Source: Zopfochytrium polystomum
Taxonomy: Eukaryota > Chytridiomycota > Chytridiomycetes > Chytridiales > Chytridiaceae
Length of the DNA stretch: 64,000 bases
Direction of reading: 5' to 3'
Assembly (NCBI GenBank): GCA_025765615.1
Contig: JAIVFJ010000220.1
Coordinates: 1-64,000 of the forward strand
Shown: in pieces, positions 31,068-41,900 of the stretch
Layout of the letters: each line of letters begins with the position of its first letter
How positions within the stretch are numbered: the first letter of the stretch is position 1
Program-made: the position numbers and the translations under genes
The notes under the pieces: model-generated
Databases searched by the model: none
What the model was told of the DNA's origin: nothing
What the model saw: the letters and a program-made list of their open reading frames with translations, nothing else

Positions 31068-33501
31068 TCATCTCCCCCTTTTAGGCCTCTTCTGCAACTT
31101 GGTGGGGTACCTGGTCTTGAACTTGAGCAGAAGGTCTTGGCAGTGAGTGAGGTTTGACTCAGGTTCCCAGGTGTTGTCAGCATCTGAGTAACCTTTCCAC
31201 TTAACAAGGAACTTGAGTGTTCTTCCAAACCACTTGGCATCCAAGATTTGTTCAACCTCAAATTCCTCTTCACCTTCTACCTCAACTGGAGGAGGAGGAG
31301 GAACAACTCTGCCTGGAATGGAATTGGCCACAAACTTCTCCAAAAGGCTGACATGGAAAACTGGGTGGATCTTCATGGATGCAGGGAGATCCAGCTTGAA
31401 GGTGACTGGATTGATTTGCTCCAAGATCTTGAAAGGTCCCAACTTGAGGTTGTCTAGCTTGGGACTTGGTCTTTTGGTCTGCAAGTTCTTCCTCAGAAGC
31501 CAAACTTGCTGACCCACAGCAAGGTCATGGTCCATTCTGTGAGTGTTGGCGAATCTTGAGGCATCTTCTTGGGCTGATTTGAATCTTGTGAGGCTTGGAG
31601 TCCTTGGTAATAGCATGGGCCCACACACTGCCAGGAAGCAGTGAAAGGTGTGTCTTGGATGGTGGGGTGAAACCATCTCCCCCTTCAGGTGCAAGGTCTG
31701 TCCTTCTGTGCTCATCAGCAGTGGGGCTTGAATTGTTGACTGGGAACTGTGATTCTTGAATCTTTGACTGAGGGTTCTGTTCTTGGCAAAGACTGTGAGC
31801 TGTGGAGCTTGAATCCAGAATTTGGGCTGTGAACTGTGGTGCTTGAATCTTTGACTGTGGGTTCTGTGAACTAGAGTCTTGGCCATGACTGTGAGCTTTA
31901 TGAGCTCTACTTGAATCTTGAATGTGAACTGTGAACTGTGAAACTTGAATCTTGGCTGGGATCTGTGAGCTGCAGGCTGATACTGGAGCTGTCATTTGTG
32001 GTTGACCTTGGATACGAGGCTGAGAACCTTGAATCAGGGACTTGAGAGCATGAGACTTGGAGGCTTGACTTGAGTTTTGGGTGGCTGTTCCAATTGGTGG
32101 AGGTTGGACTTGACCAGTGACCCAATCCATGGCAGGGTTCTGGGCTTGCAGCCATGGGAATCCCAGGATGACAGAGAATGTGGGTGAGCCAAGATCCAAT
32201 ACTTCCAGGTTGACCATGGATGGTGGAAAGTCTTGGATGTGGAGGTTTAGCTTGGTTTCATGGCTGATTTCCTTGAACAGAGCATGATTGGCAAAGTGGA
32301 CCTTGAGGGGTGTGGATTTCTTGATGGTGGGAATGGCACAAGACTTGGCAAGGGTGGCATCAATGATGTTGCAGGATGATCCAGAGTCGATAAGGGCCTT
32401 GGTTGTGATGGTTGACTTGGGTGAGAGTTGAATCTTTACATCCATGGTGGGTTGGTGGGGCTTGGAATCTGAGGTGTTTGTGGTACTGGTGGTGATGAAA
32501 CAGGGGCAGCTTGGAGGAGGGTCCAGGGAATTGCCCCTCAGTGAGCCTGGACCTGGGAGTTTGGGTGCTTCTTCCTTGGGCAGTCCTTGACAGCATGCTC
32601 CTTGGAGCCACAGTAGAAACACAGTCCCTGCTGGGCCCTCCTTGTTTTCTCCTCTTGGCTCAGAGGACCCTTAGGAAGTGTCTCAACTGCATCCACTTGC
32701 ATGGGTTCAGGAACTGTAAGAGCTTGAGGAACTGGGGTAGGTCTTGATGTAGTTCCTACTTGTCTTTGCTTCAGCCTCTTGGAGTAGAGTCTGTTGTCAA
32801 TCTTGATGGCAAGGAGAATGTACTCTTCCAAGGTCTCAGGGATGTGCAGAGACTGGGAGAGCATGTCTTGGATAGACTCATGGAGACCATCATGGTACAG
32901 CTCCATCAGAGCTGCATCATTGTATCCAGAGTCTCTGGCTAGTTGCTTGAATTGGTTGGTGTAGGCCACACAAGATTGCTTTCCTTGCTTGATATGCTTG
33001 AGCTTGGATCTTGCTGTCCAAGATGCGTAGGGGTCACCAAAGGTAGCTTCCAGCCCCTCCCAGAGCTCTTGCAGGGTGGTGGGTGTGCTTGGGAGAGATC
33101 TGTACCATGATTGAGCTTGACCAGACAGGAGGGTGCTTGTGAAAAGAACCTTGACTTGCTCACTGGGAAATCTTGAAGGTTGGAGAAGGATGACATTCTC
33201 CACAGTGGCCATAAAGTTCCTAAGGTCTTTGGCCAGCCCAGTGAACTTGTCAGCGCTGGGAACCTTGGGCTCTCTTGCTTGGTTGGCTTGGGGCAGGGGA
33301 AGAGCTTGATGTTCTTGTTGGTGAAGGTGTTGTTGAAGCTGGTGCTGATGGTGAAGGACTTGTTCTTGAAGCTGGTGTGTCTGTCTTGAAAGGGCTTGTA
33401 ATTGGTCCATCAAGGCCTGGAAGGCAGTTGCATCAGGGAAGATGTTGTTTGGGTCAGACATGATGGCAGAGAGTAGTAGGAGAGGGTGAAGTGAATTATG
33501 A
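31068..33501 (-). mobile_element. Chromovirus copy 3, RT and integrase deleted
   Basis: Lies between LTRs 30700-31067 and 33502-33869. Gag is intact (32538-33461). Pol starts in the -1 frame at 32622 with the protease ([12 protein letters not shown]). RT, most of RNase H and the integrase core are deleted; after ADEH the sequence jumps to [13 protein letters not shown] second deletion joins [12 protein letters not shown] to [13 protein letters not shown], which leads into the intact chromodomain ([17 protein letters not shown]) and pol tail at 31068. Gag, protease and chromodomain are kept, so it is a plausible non-autonomous passenger of copy 1-like elements. Confidence 0.88.
32538..33461 (-). 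CDS. gag: Gag of chromovirus copy 3, intact
   Basis: 307 aa, the same length and layout as the gag of copy 1 with a few substitutions (for example HHQHQLQQHLHQ in the Gln-rich helix). The CCHC knuckle [14 protein letters not shown] is kept, as are the slippery CCCAAAC and stem downstream. The ATG at 33461 is 41 bp from the 5' LTR. Confidence 0.93.
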   Translation of the reverse strand: MSDPNNIFPDATAFQALMDQLQALSRQTHQLQEQVLHHQHQLQQHLHQQEHQALPLPQANQAREPKVPSADKFTGLAKDLRNFMATVENVILLQPSRFPSEQVKVLFTSTLLSGQAQSWYRSLPSTPTTLQELWEGLEATFGDPYASWTARSKLKHIKQGKQSCVAYTNQFKQLARDSGYNDAALMELYHDGLHESIQDMLSQSLHIPETLEEYILLAIKIDNRLYSKRLKQRQVGTTSRPTPVPQALTVPEPMQVDAVETLPKGPLSQEEKTRRAQQGLCFYCGSKEHAVKDCPRKKHPNSQVQAH

Positions 33502-33869
33502 TGTCAGGAACATGGCAGGACAAGGCAAGGCATGGCAGACAAGGAACTGAGAGGAGTGATGATTGTATTGGAAACAATAATTCACTTGAGGGATGGGACA
33601 GGTCCCCCATCCCCCTTTTATACCTTTTGAGAGTCTTCCTTGTCAAGACTCAAAGAAAGTTCCAGAAAGAGCAATTAGTAATACAATGATACCAATGATA
33701 CCAATGACAACAAGACAAGTCAGGAAAGCAAAGAAGGTTCCAGAAGGTTCCACAAGGTTCCATGAAGGAATGTTCTAGAAGGTTCCAGAAAGTTCCAGAA
33801 GGTTCCACAAGGTTCCATGAAGGAATGTTCTAGAAGGTTCCAGAGGTTTCCAGAGGGTGATTCATAACA
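33502..33869 (-). repeat. LTR-A, 5' LTR of copy 3
   Basis: 368 bp. It differs from the LTR at 30700 at several sites (CTTCC for GTTCC and CAAAG for CCAAG near the TATA-distal block), so the two ends of copy 3 are not a freshly copied pair. Its outer end abuts the inverted copy 4 at 33870. Confidence 0.93.
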
Positions 33870-34163
33870 CATTCTCTGTCATCCTGGGATTACCATGGCT
33901 GCAAGCCCAGAACCCTGCCATTGATTGGGTCACTGGTCAAGTCCAACCTCCACCAATTGGAACAATCACCCAAAACTCAAGTCAAGCCTCCAAGTCTCAT
34001 GCTCTCAAGTCCCTGATTCAAGGTTCTCAGCCTAGTATCCAAGGTCAACGACAAATGACAGCTCCAGTATCAGCCTGCAGTTCACAAATCCCAGCCAAGA
34101 CTCAAGTTCCACAGTTCACAGTTCACAGTCAAGATTCAAGTAGAGCTCAAAGAGCTCACAGTC

Positions 34164-35561
34164 ATGGCCAAGACTCTAGTTCCCAGAACCCAAAGTCAAA
34201 GATTCAAGAACCACAGTTCACAGTCCACATTCAAGATTCAAGTTCCACAGCTCACAGTCTTTGCCAAGAACAGAACCCTCAGTCAAAGATTCAAGAATCA
34301 CAGTTCCCAGTCAAGATTTCATGCCCCACTGCTGATGAGCGCAGAAGGACAGACCTTGCACCTGAAGGGGGAGATGGTTTCACCGCACCATCCAAGACAC
34401 ACCTTTCACTGCTTCCTGACAGTGTGTGGGCCCATGCTATTTCCAAGGACCCCAAGCCTCACAAGATTCAAATCAGCCAAGAAGAGGAAAAACTTGAGAT
34501 ACTCAAGACAAGGCATGCATGGATTTGACTCTATCCTTGTTGTCGTCTGCAGAAGGACAAAGTTGGCCCATTTCATCCCCTGCGCTGAGAATATAGATGC
34601 ACAAGGAACAGCAGACCTGTTTTTGCAGCACATATTCAGGCTCCATGGGCTGCCTCAGTCAATCGTCAGTGACAGAGGACCACAGTTCAGATCTCAATTT
34701 TGGAAAGCACTCACAGCAGCCCTTGGAATCAAGTCTCAACTGTCAACTGCTTATCACCCTCAGACTGATGGACAAACAGAAAGAACAAACCAGACTCTGG
34801 AGCAGTATTTGAGGTGCTATGTCAGCTATCAACAGGATGATTGGCCCACCCTCCTTCCACTGGCAGAATTTGCTCTCAACAATTCTCTCCACTCAAGCAC
34901 CCAGCTATCTCCTTTCTTTGCAACCTATGGCTTCAATCCAAGAGGAGATCTTCTGGGACAAGAGACCCTATCCAATGTCCAAGCTCCTGCTGCGGCTTCA
35001 CACTTACATAAGCTCAAGATCATCAACTCCTTCCTGGACTCCACCCTGAAGCAAGCCCAAGAAGATGCCTCAAGATTTGCCAACACTCACAGAATGGACC
35101 ATGACCTTGCTGTGGGTCAGCAAGTTTGGCTTCTGAGGAAGAACTTGCAGACCAAAAGACCAAGTCCCAAGCTAGACAACCTCAAGTTGGGACCTTTCAA
35201 GATCTTGGAGCAAATCAATCCAGTCACCTTCAAGCTGGATCTCCCTGCATCCATGAAGATCCACCCAGTTTCCCATGTCAGCCTTTTGGAGAAGTTTGTG
35301 GCCAATTCCATTCCAGGCAGAGTTGTTCCTCCTCCTCCTCCAGTTGAGGTAGAAGGTGAAGAGGAATTTGAGGTTGAACAAATCTTGGATGCCAAGTGGT
35401 TTGGAAGAACACTCAAGTTCCTTGTTAAGTGGAAAGGTTACTCAGATGCTGACAACACCTGGGAGCCTGAGTCAAACCTCACTCACTGCCAAGACCTTCT
35501 GCTCGAGTTCAAGACCAGGTACCCCACCAAGTTGCAGAAGAGGCCTAAAAGGGGGAGATGA
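34164..35561 (+). pseudogene. Integrase-chromodomain remnant of copy 4
   Basis: A 465-codon open frame whose first 115 or so codons read spacer DNA in a non-coding frame. From about 34520 it follows integrase ([19 protein letters not shown], then VSDRGPQF and [14 protein letters not shown]) into the C-terminal chromodomain. The HHCC finger and the first catalytic Asp are deleted, so it cannot encode an active integrase. It is nearly identical to the 3' part of copy 1. Confidence 0.85.
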
Positions 35562-35919
35562 TGTTATGAATCACCCTCTGGAAACCTCTGGAACCTTCTA
35601 GAACATTCCTTCATGGAACCTTCTGGAACCTTCTGGAACCTTCTAGAACATTCCTTCATGGAACCTTGTGGAACCTTCTGGAACCTTCTTTGCTTTCCTG
35701 ACTTGTCTTGTTGTCATTGGTATCATTGGTATCATTGTATTACTAATTGCTCTTTCTGGAACTTTCTTGGAGTCTTGACAAGGAACACTCTCAAAAGGTA
35801 TAAAAGGGGGATGGGGGACCTGTCCCATCCCTCAAGTGAATTATTGTTTCCAATACAATCATCACTCCTCTCAGTTCCTTGTCTGCCATGCCTTGTCCTG
35901 TCCTGCCCTGTTCCTGACA
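35562..35919 (+). repeat. LTR-A, 3' LTR of copy 4
   Basis: 358 bp in sense orientation, TGTTATGAATC to TTCCTGACA. TATA box at 35799 (TATAAAAGGG). The putative RNA 5' region AAGTGAATTAT follows about 35 nt later. Confidence 0.95.
35590..35689 (+). promoter_or_regulatory. Heat-shock-element arrays in LTR-A U3
   Basis: Three runs of alternating 5-bp nGAAn/nTTCn units: four at 35590-35609, eight uninterrupted at 35615-35654 (GGAAC CTTCT repeated, then AGAAC ATTCC), and six at 35660-35689 with one imperfect unit (CTTGT). Heat-shock factor trimers bind three or more such units. The block lies about 110 bp upstream of the TATA box at 35799. LTR lengths of 308-313, 353, 358 and 368 bp across the window differ mainly by 40-55 bp of this block. 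Confidence 0.8.
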
Positions 35920-36878
35920 TTGATCTGGTTTTAGCGCAAAGTACTGAGACCAAGAATTGTTGGTGGTCTGGTTGCTGGTTTAGCAGGCACCAGATGCAAT
36001 GGCAGTGGACGTCGTCAGATGCGCTAGGAGGAGTAGGCGACAAACAGCAAGAAGTCAAATTGCAGGTCGACAAAACCAAAGCGAGTCATTGTCAGCAAAC
36101 TGCAAATTGCAGTGGCTGGTAAAAACATTGTCAATATTTGAGGCCACAAAAGTGTATTCAATCAGTGGAATTCACAGCAGAAATTTTTCCTGCTGCTTTG
36201 TTATGTGCAAAGAAATTATTCTGGCTCAAAAATTATTTCAGGTTTCAAAAGTATTGTGATATATGTCATGATATTTAATAAGTAAAAGTATTGCGATATT
36301 TTGGGCTATAGTATCAATTTGAAACCCTAGTGGCTGGCAGCGAGCCGGTGGAGATCCTCCAGGTTTTTATAGAAATCAGGAAAAATGAGCAAATACCTGC
36401 TCACTGATATCTGTGATGGGAGGACTGAAATTCTGTCCTTTCTTTCAATTGAGAATTTTGGACTTCTTGTGTAAACATGTGTGCAACAAAAATCTTGATT
36501 TTTCATGCACTTTTGATTCAATTTTTCTGCTTGACTGCTTTCCAAAGGCATCAGAAAATAAAGGATCTGTGGCTCCCTATGTCATAGCCATTGTCGCATG
36601 AGTGGGCGATCCTCTACTGAAGGTGGTGGTGGGAGGTTGATCTTGGCTTCTGTCAGTCTTGTGTTTATCTTGATACAAAACTGTTACAAGGACCATCACT
36701 TGCAAAATGCTGCAAGTCATCCTTGCAGAGCAGTATCAGGTCAAAGCCCCTGCACACTGCTCACACCAAAAGACCCAAAAATAACAGGACTTTCCCCACA
36801 TCACGTGACTGCCTATCCTGGGGTACCTCGTTCCGCCATTACCTCATCTAATGCATTGGGTCCTGGGATGTCCCCCAG
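35920..36878. other. No gene seen
   Basis: A/T-richer sequence with only short unconvincing frames. No further transposon motif was recognised. Confidence 0.5.
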
Positions 36879-37186
36879 TGTTATAAATCACCCTCTGGAA
36901 ACCTCTGGAACCTTCTAGAATATTCCTTCATGGAACCTTGTGGAACCTTCTGGAACCTTCTTTGTTTTCCTGACTTGTCTTGTTGTCATTGGTATCATTG
37001 GTATCATTATATTCCTAATTGCTCTTTCTGCAACTTTCTTTGAGTCATGACAAGGAAGACTCTCAAAAGGTATAAAAGGGGGTTGGTGGACCTGTCCCAT
37101 CCCTCAAGTGAATTATTGTTTCCAATACAATCATCACTCCTCTCAGTTTCTTGTCTGCCTTGTCCTGTGCTGCCCTATTCCTGACA
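36879..37186 (+). mobile_element. Solo LTR-A with TSD CCCAG
   Basis: 308 bp, TGTTATAAATC to TTCCTGACA, flanked by exact CCCAG duplications (36874-36878 and 37187-37191). It has the short heat-shock-element block. It lies 0.68 kb upstream of the tRNA-Val gene. Confidence 0.96.
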
Positions 37187-37867
37187 CCCAGTGTCCAAAG
37201 TGGCAAGCCTGCATCCCTAACAGGCCCAGTATCCCTCTGACCAGATTGCTTCACCTCAGCACCAGCGCCATCACTGTCCATCAACAATATGTGGTTTTTT
37301 GGATGACAGCTATATTCATTACTGGATTCACAGCTAGTATCTGTTTAAAGACCCAGATATCGAGGGCGGATGTCTGGACTTTGTCAGCAGATTGGGCAGA
37401 TATTTGGTCTTTTTGCATATCAGTGACTGGGAATTATCTGTGAGGTAGGTGTGGGCAGTAACCATATCTGCCCACCACATCCGCCAGAGGTTTGGAGCAG
37501 ATCCGGCAGAGATCCGGCAGAGGTCCAGTCTCCACTTTCTCAGATGCCAGCCTTAAAGGAAGCTGTTCTCCAGCACTGCCCATTGATTGTGTGCATACTC
37601 CAGAACTGTGTTCAAGTCATATTGCACTTAATCAGGAAAGCCGTTTTGGTTTTTTTCTTTTTCCCCCCTTTCATTTACAGTGAGGCACAAATCTGCACCC
37701 AGCCTCTTTATAATTGTATGATGTTCCTAAGTGAGACACATTTTCCACAAGGCAAAGTCTCAGCACGGTAGAAGAGTCAGGCATGCTAGCCTATTTGTTT
37801 ACTTGGCTAAACTGGTTGGTGTTGTTTTTCCCACAAGATTTTGCAAACCCCACGAAATCTTTGCACT
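37187..37867. other. No gene seen
   Basis: No domain or repeat was recognised between the solo LTR and tRNA-Val. Confidence 0.5.
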
Positions 37868-37940
37868 GGTCACATGGTGTAGTTGGTTATCACGTCTGTC
37901 TAACACACAGACGGTCTCCAGTTCGAGTCTGGATGTGACC
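37868..37940 (+). tRNA. tRNA-Val (AAC)
   Basis: Full cloverleaf: acceptor GGTCACA/TGTGACC, D-arm GGTGTAGTTGGTTATC, anticodon loop CTAACAC (AAC), T-arm with GTTCGAGTC. No intron. Confidence 0.95.
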
Positions 37941-38861
37941 AAATTCTCCTCTATCTTGTCCCAGCTCTACTGTCTGTTTGTGGTGTTTGTGCTGTTGGCA
38001 AAAGATGGGGGCTGGGCTGGTGAAGGGGTCCTGTGTGGGTTTCAGTTCCCAAATCAGGAAGGTGGCTCCAGAGCCCTAAAAAGGTATTGGATGGACAGTG
38101 TGTTGAGGGCACAGGCCTACTGTGCGTCTGGCAATAATTCTACCACTGAACCCACTGTTGTGCAATGCCTATGAATGTGGCAAATTACCAGTGTTACTCT
38201 GTTAACTAGTATCTCACCTTCTCCAATGCATTTTCCAGCAAGAACAGCAGAGTTGGTCAGTGTGCTCAGAGTGGACCACACCTGCAGCATTACATGACTA
38301 GAACTTTGTTCCAAAAAGTTCCATTATATACACTCTGGTTTTTGTTTTCAAGAGCCCACCTGGTGGGCGGCAAATTCAGTCAGGTCAGTCTCCTGCATTC
38401 CCAAATTGTTTTTTGCATTTAGTTTTGCCCATAAAAACAGTCAAAAACAAGAAAAGGTCTCGCCTTAGAGGTTGAACCACTCTTGACACTGCCACTTTTG
38501 ATCATTTTAGCTATGAAACAAGCTCTGTCTGGAGGCTCTGCTCAGGTTGTTTTTTTTTTTTTCTCTGCACAGAAACAGTCTGGAGCAAAACAGCAATACC
38601 AATTTATTGGATCAACTTGTACCCATCAAAGCGAATTGCAATGAAGCCCCTCGCATCATTTATTTGCTATGCTTTGACAAAGCAATCACTGCCCGGTGTA
38701 GTTAGAAAGACAAGAGAAAAAAACCTGCTTAATGTCACCTGCCTCTGTTTGGCAGCACCACCAACCAGCCTCCCCTCGACACTCCAGACTGATTGTGGGA
38801 GTCTTCAAGGCCCCCACCATCAGAATTTCCACTGTGGGGAGATCGTCCACCCAAATGTTGA
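37941..38861. other. No gene seen
   Basis: Unremarkable sequence with a T-run near 38550. No gene was recognised. Confidence 0.5.
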
Positions 38862-38909
38862 GGCCGCACCCGGATTCGAACCGGGGGATAACCCCTACAC
38901 TATGCAGCC
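38862..38909 (-). pseudogene. tRNA-like sequence lacking the anticodon arm
   Basis: On the minus strand the acceptor halves GGCTGCA and TGCGGCC pair fully (one G-U). A D-arm (GTGTAGGGGTTATC, a good A box) and a T-arm (CCGG TTCGAAT CCGG, a perfect B box) are present, but only 48 nt long: about 24 nt covering the anticodon arm is absent. A tRNA remnant or pol III promoter module. The LINE at 38924 begins at its 5' edge. Confidence 0.7.
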
Positions 38910-38923
38910 GTGCCCTGGGCAGC

Positions 38924-41900
38924 TTTTTTTTTTTTTTTTTTTATTCCACGCAGCCAGAAGCTGCGTGACGGGAAGAGTGAAATGCCACGCAGGTATGGCA
39001 GGGAGCCAAGAACCTTGACAGAACCAAGCGTGTCTCCACGCACAGGCCACCCTAGCCGTTAACGCTACCAGGAAACAAACAACGAGAAAAGAAGCAACAA
39101 CAACCAAGGAAAGAGAAAAGAGAAGAATAAGGTGGGCCGAGGCCCTGCGGAGAGTGTCCAGTGGACAGCCGAGAGGGTGGTGAGCGGAGGGCAAATGGGA
39201 AATGGCAACACCGCGGAAAATGTGAGCAGGGAGGAGATCCTCAGGGGACGTCAGGGGGTTCAGGATTGCGATAACGCGGAAGCGCTTGTCGCGGAGGAGG
39301 CTGGGGAATCACAACAGTGCGGCGAATCCATAGGGTGCCGAGGGTGGGGCGGAGTAACCCGAGGTAGTGTTGCCGCCAGGCTAGGATGCCCTTGCGTGAG
39401 AGGAGCCAGTCCGGAGGGCAATTGTTGTTGGAATGAAAGCGACCGCATGTGTTGCATTGAGGGGTGCGAGGCTGTCGCTGTCACCGGGCGGGAGGCTGAT
39501 GAGGAGGAGGGGATGCGGAGGGTCTGGGTGAGACCCGGGGAGTGGAAGGAAGGGAGGAGGGGGGAGTGGATGGTTGTGGAGAAGCGGGGGTTGCGGCAGG
39601 AGGCAACGCAGGAGGTGGCGAAGGGGAGGAGGGTGGGGTGGGGGAACGGGGTGGACGCTGGTGGCGCTTGTCAGAAGGCGAGATGCCGTGGTCACGCTCC
39701 CAGAGAATGGTCTCGTTGCAGCGAGGGCGCCAGATGAGCCGGTGGACGTCGAGCAGACAGTCGTGAAAAAATGCGCACTAGGGCAGTAACAACATCGGCA
39801 GCGGGGAAAGACTCGTGGTGGTAGAGAGTGTCGTAAAAGGACTGAGGAATAATGCCACGAAGAAGGGTGAGGAAGTTGAGAGGTGCGTTGGCAGAGGAGG
39901 AAAATTCTGGGAGAGTGAGCTAAAAGGGGGCGGTCAGGTGAGGGGTGGGTGGTCGGTCACTGGAAGGGGAGCAAGCCGCTAAAGCAGAGGCAAGAGAGTT
40001 TTTAACAGCAAGGAGGGCGTCTTGAGCAACAGGGCAGAGGAAAATGTGGGAGAAGTTCTCTGTGTGAGTTGAACAACGGCGGCAAAACCCATCAGGGTAG
40101 ACGTTTGGGTACCAAAGGTGAAGTCGGGATTGGGTGGGGAGGGATTCCGTAAAGAGTTGGAGGCGGAATTTGCGACGATGAGAAGCAGGAAGCGTGTCAA
40201 ACAAGGAAGAAGGGCGAATGCCAGAGTGAAGGACAAGGAACGTGGATTCCCACTGAACAGAAGCAAAAGAGTCACGAAAAGGAGAAGTAAAGGAGTAATT
40301 GGAGAGGCTGTTGTGAAGTGTGTGCCTATGGAGGCGTCGGAGTTGGCGACGAAGGTGTCCTAGGACTGCTGTGTTGCCAATAAAGGCAGTGGTGGGTAGA
40401 AGTGTTTGCGAGGTAAACGGAATGTCAATGGGTGGTGTGGTGGCGTTTAGATGGGAAGCGAGGTGGTCAGCTGCTTCGTTGCCAGCGGAACCGGAGTGTC
40501 CACGAATCCAGACAACTGACGGGGGGGGGGCCGATGCGAGTGGAGAGGGCCTGCCCAACGAGGGCCCACAGGGAGGCCAGAGGAGAGCGGAGAAGGGAGC
40601 GGAAGGAAACGGTAAGGGGATCAATGGGAGGAGGAGGGAGGGGTCTAAGGGTGGCAAGGGAAAAGGAAGGGATGGAGTTGGTGGGGTGGGAGAAGAGACG
40701 GTTATAGGTAGTGACAACGGAGCTGTTGTCAAGTTGAATGGTGAGGGGGGTTGGAAGATGACAGGTAGAAATCAAGGCAGAGAGGAGACCAACAAGCTCA
40801 GCAGTGGCAGAGGAGGAAGCGATGGGGGGAAGGGCAACGGCAAAGGAGAAGGGGGGTTCCAAGGAAACAACAGCAGCAGCCATGAAGCCAGTGTCACGAA
40901 GGGACCCGTCGGTATCGAGCGTGAGGGAAAGGGGGGGAATTTGACGAGCAAAGGTCGGGATAGGGCTTGCGCAGGGAGAAGGAAGTATTGGAATTGGATA
41001 GAGGGGGTAATTGAAAGGGTTGGAAAGGCGGCGGCGGGGGGGGATATTGTAGAATTGTCGTGAACGGAGGGTGGGGAGGGTCTCAAAGTGGGGGAGAAGA
41101 GAAGTGTAAAGGTTACGGAGTCTGTGTTTGGTCCTGCTGCGGCCTCGGAATGCTTTGGGTCTGAACGAGGTGGTAAGGAGTTGTTCAAAAAAGAAGATGT
41201 GAGAGCGCTGAAGGTCAGGAAGGAGTTGAAGACGCGTGGGCCAAGGTATATCTGAGATAGGGTGAGCGCGAACCCGAAAAAGGGGAGGATGAGAGGAAGT
41301 AATAGAGTAATTGTTAGCAAATAAGAGGGGGATAAGAGATGCGGTGAAGTGTTTAGGGGTGGAGGGGAGGGGAAAGGGATGTGTGAAGAGAGGAGTAGCC
41401 TGACAAAATGTCACTTGGAGGCGTTGGTAAAGAATACGGGTGATGGAGCCAATCAAGGAAGGGTTGTTAAGACGGAGCTGTAAATCAACAAACATATTGG
41501 AACAATATTCAGTGTATAGGTCGGGAACATCGTATAGGAGGTGATGATGTATAATGGAGGAGGGGAAGGAAGAACAAAGGCCAACCAGTTTTTTGAAGGC
41601 TCGACGGAGACGAGCAGTTTCATTCAGAAGGAAAGTGCGAGGGAGGATAGCAGTTTTCCAAAGAAAGCGGATGCGAGGAAGTAAGACGTTACGAAGAATG
41701 TATGAAGCAAGTTTGTCCCCCATCACCTCCCCCTGGATGGTGGTGAGGACATCAGAAATGGCAGCAGAGATCTGTTTTCGAGCAGAACTCGAACGACCAT
41801 CGGCAGAGAAGAAATTCCCGAGGTGGCGGAAGGGAACAGAGTCGGGCTGGATGGGAATTGGGGTCTGACCCCACATAATCTGTCGAGGGCTGTTGGGAGG

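Larger units (their letters stand above)
33870..35919 (+). mobile_element. Chromovirus copy 4, inverted and 5'-truncated
   Basis: This copy is on the opposite strand, head to head with copy 3. It begins abruptly inside the protease region (CATTCTCTGTC, 33870) directly against an LTR end and has no 5' LTR or gag. It keeps the spacer after protease, lacks RT and RNase H, and carries most of the integrase ([19 protein letters not shown]) and the chromodomain in a frame ending at 35561. The polypurine tract and a sense-orientation 3' LTR (35562-35919, 358 bp) follow. The right flank TTGAT does not match the array's left flank CAATG. Confidence 0.88.

Noticed and set aside
23878..35919. Whole array as one insertion into the copia element
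   Set aside because: Left flank CAATG and right flank TTGAT do not match, and no copia sequence was recognised right of 35919.
39132..41063. Plus-strand Gly/Arg-rich frames at 39.1-41 kb
   Set aside because: Antisense shadows of the LINE coding region.
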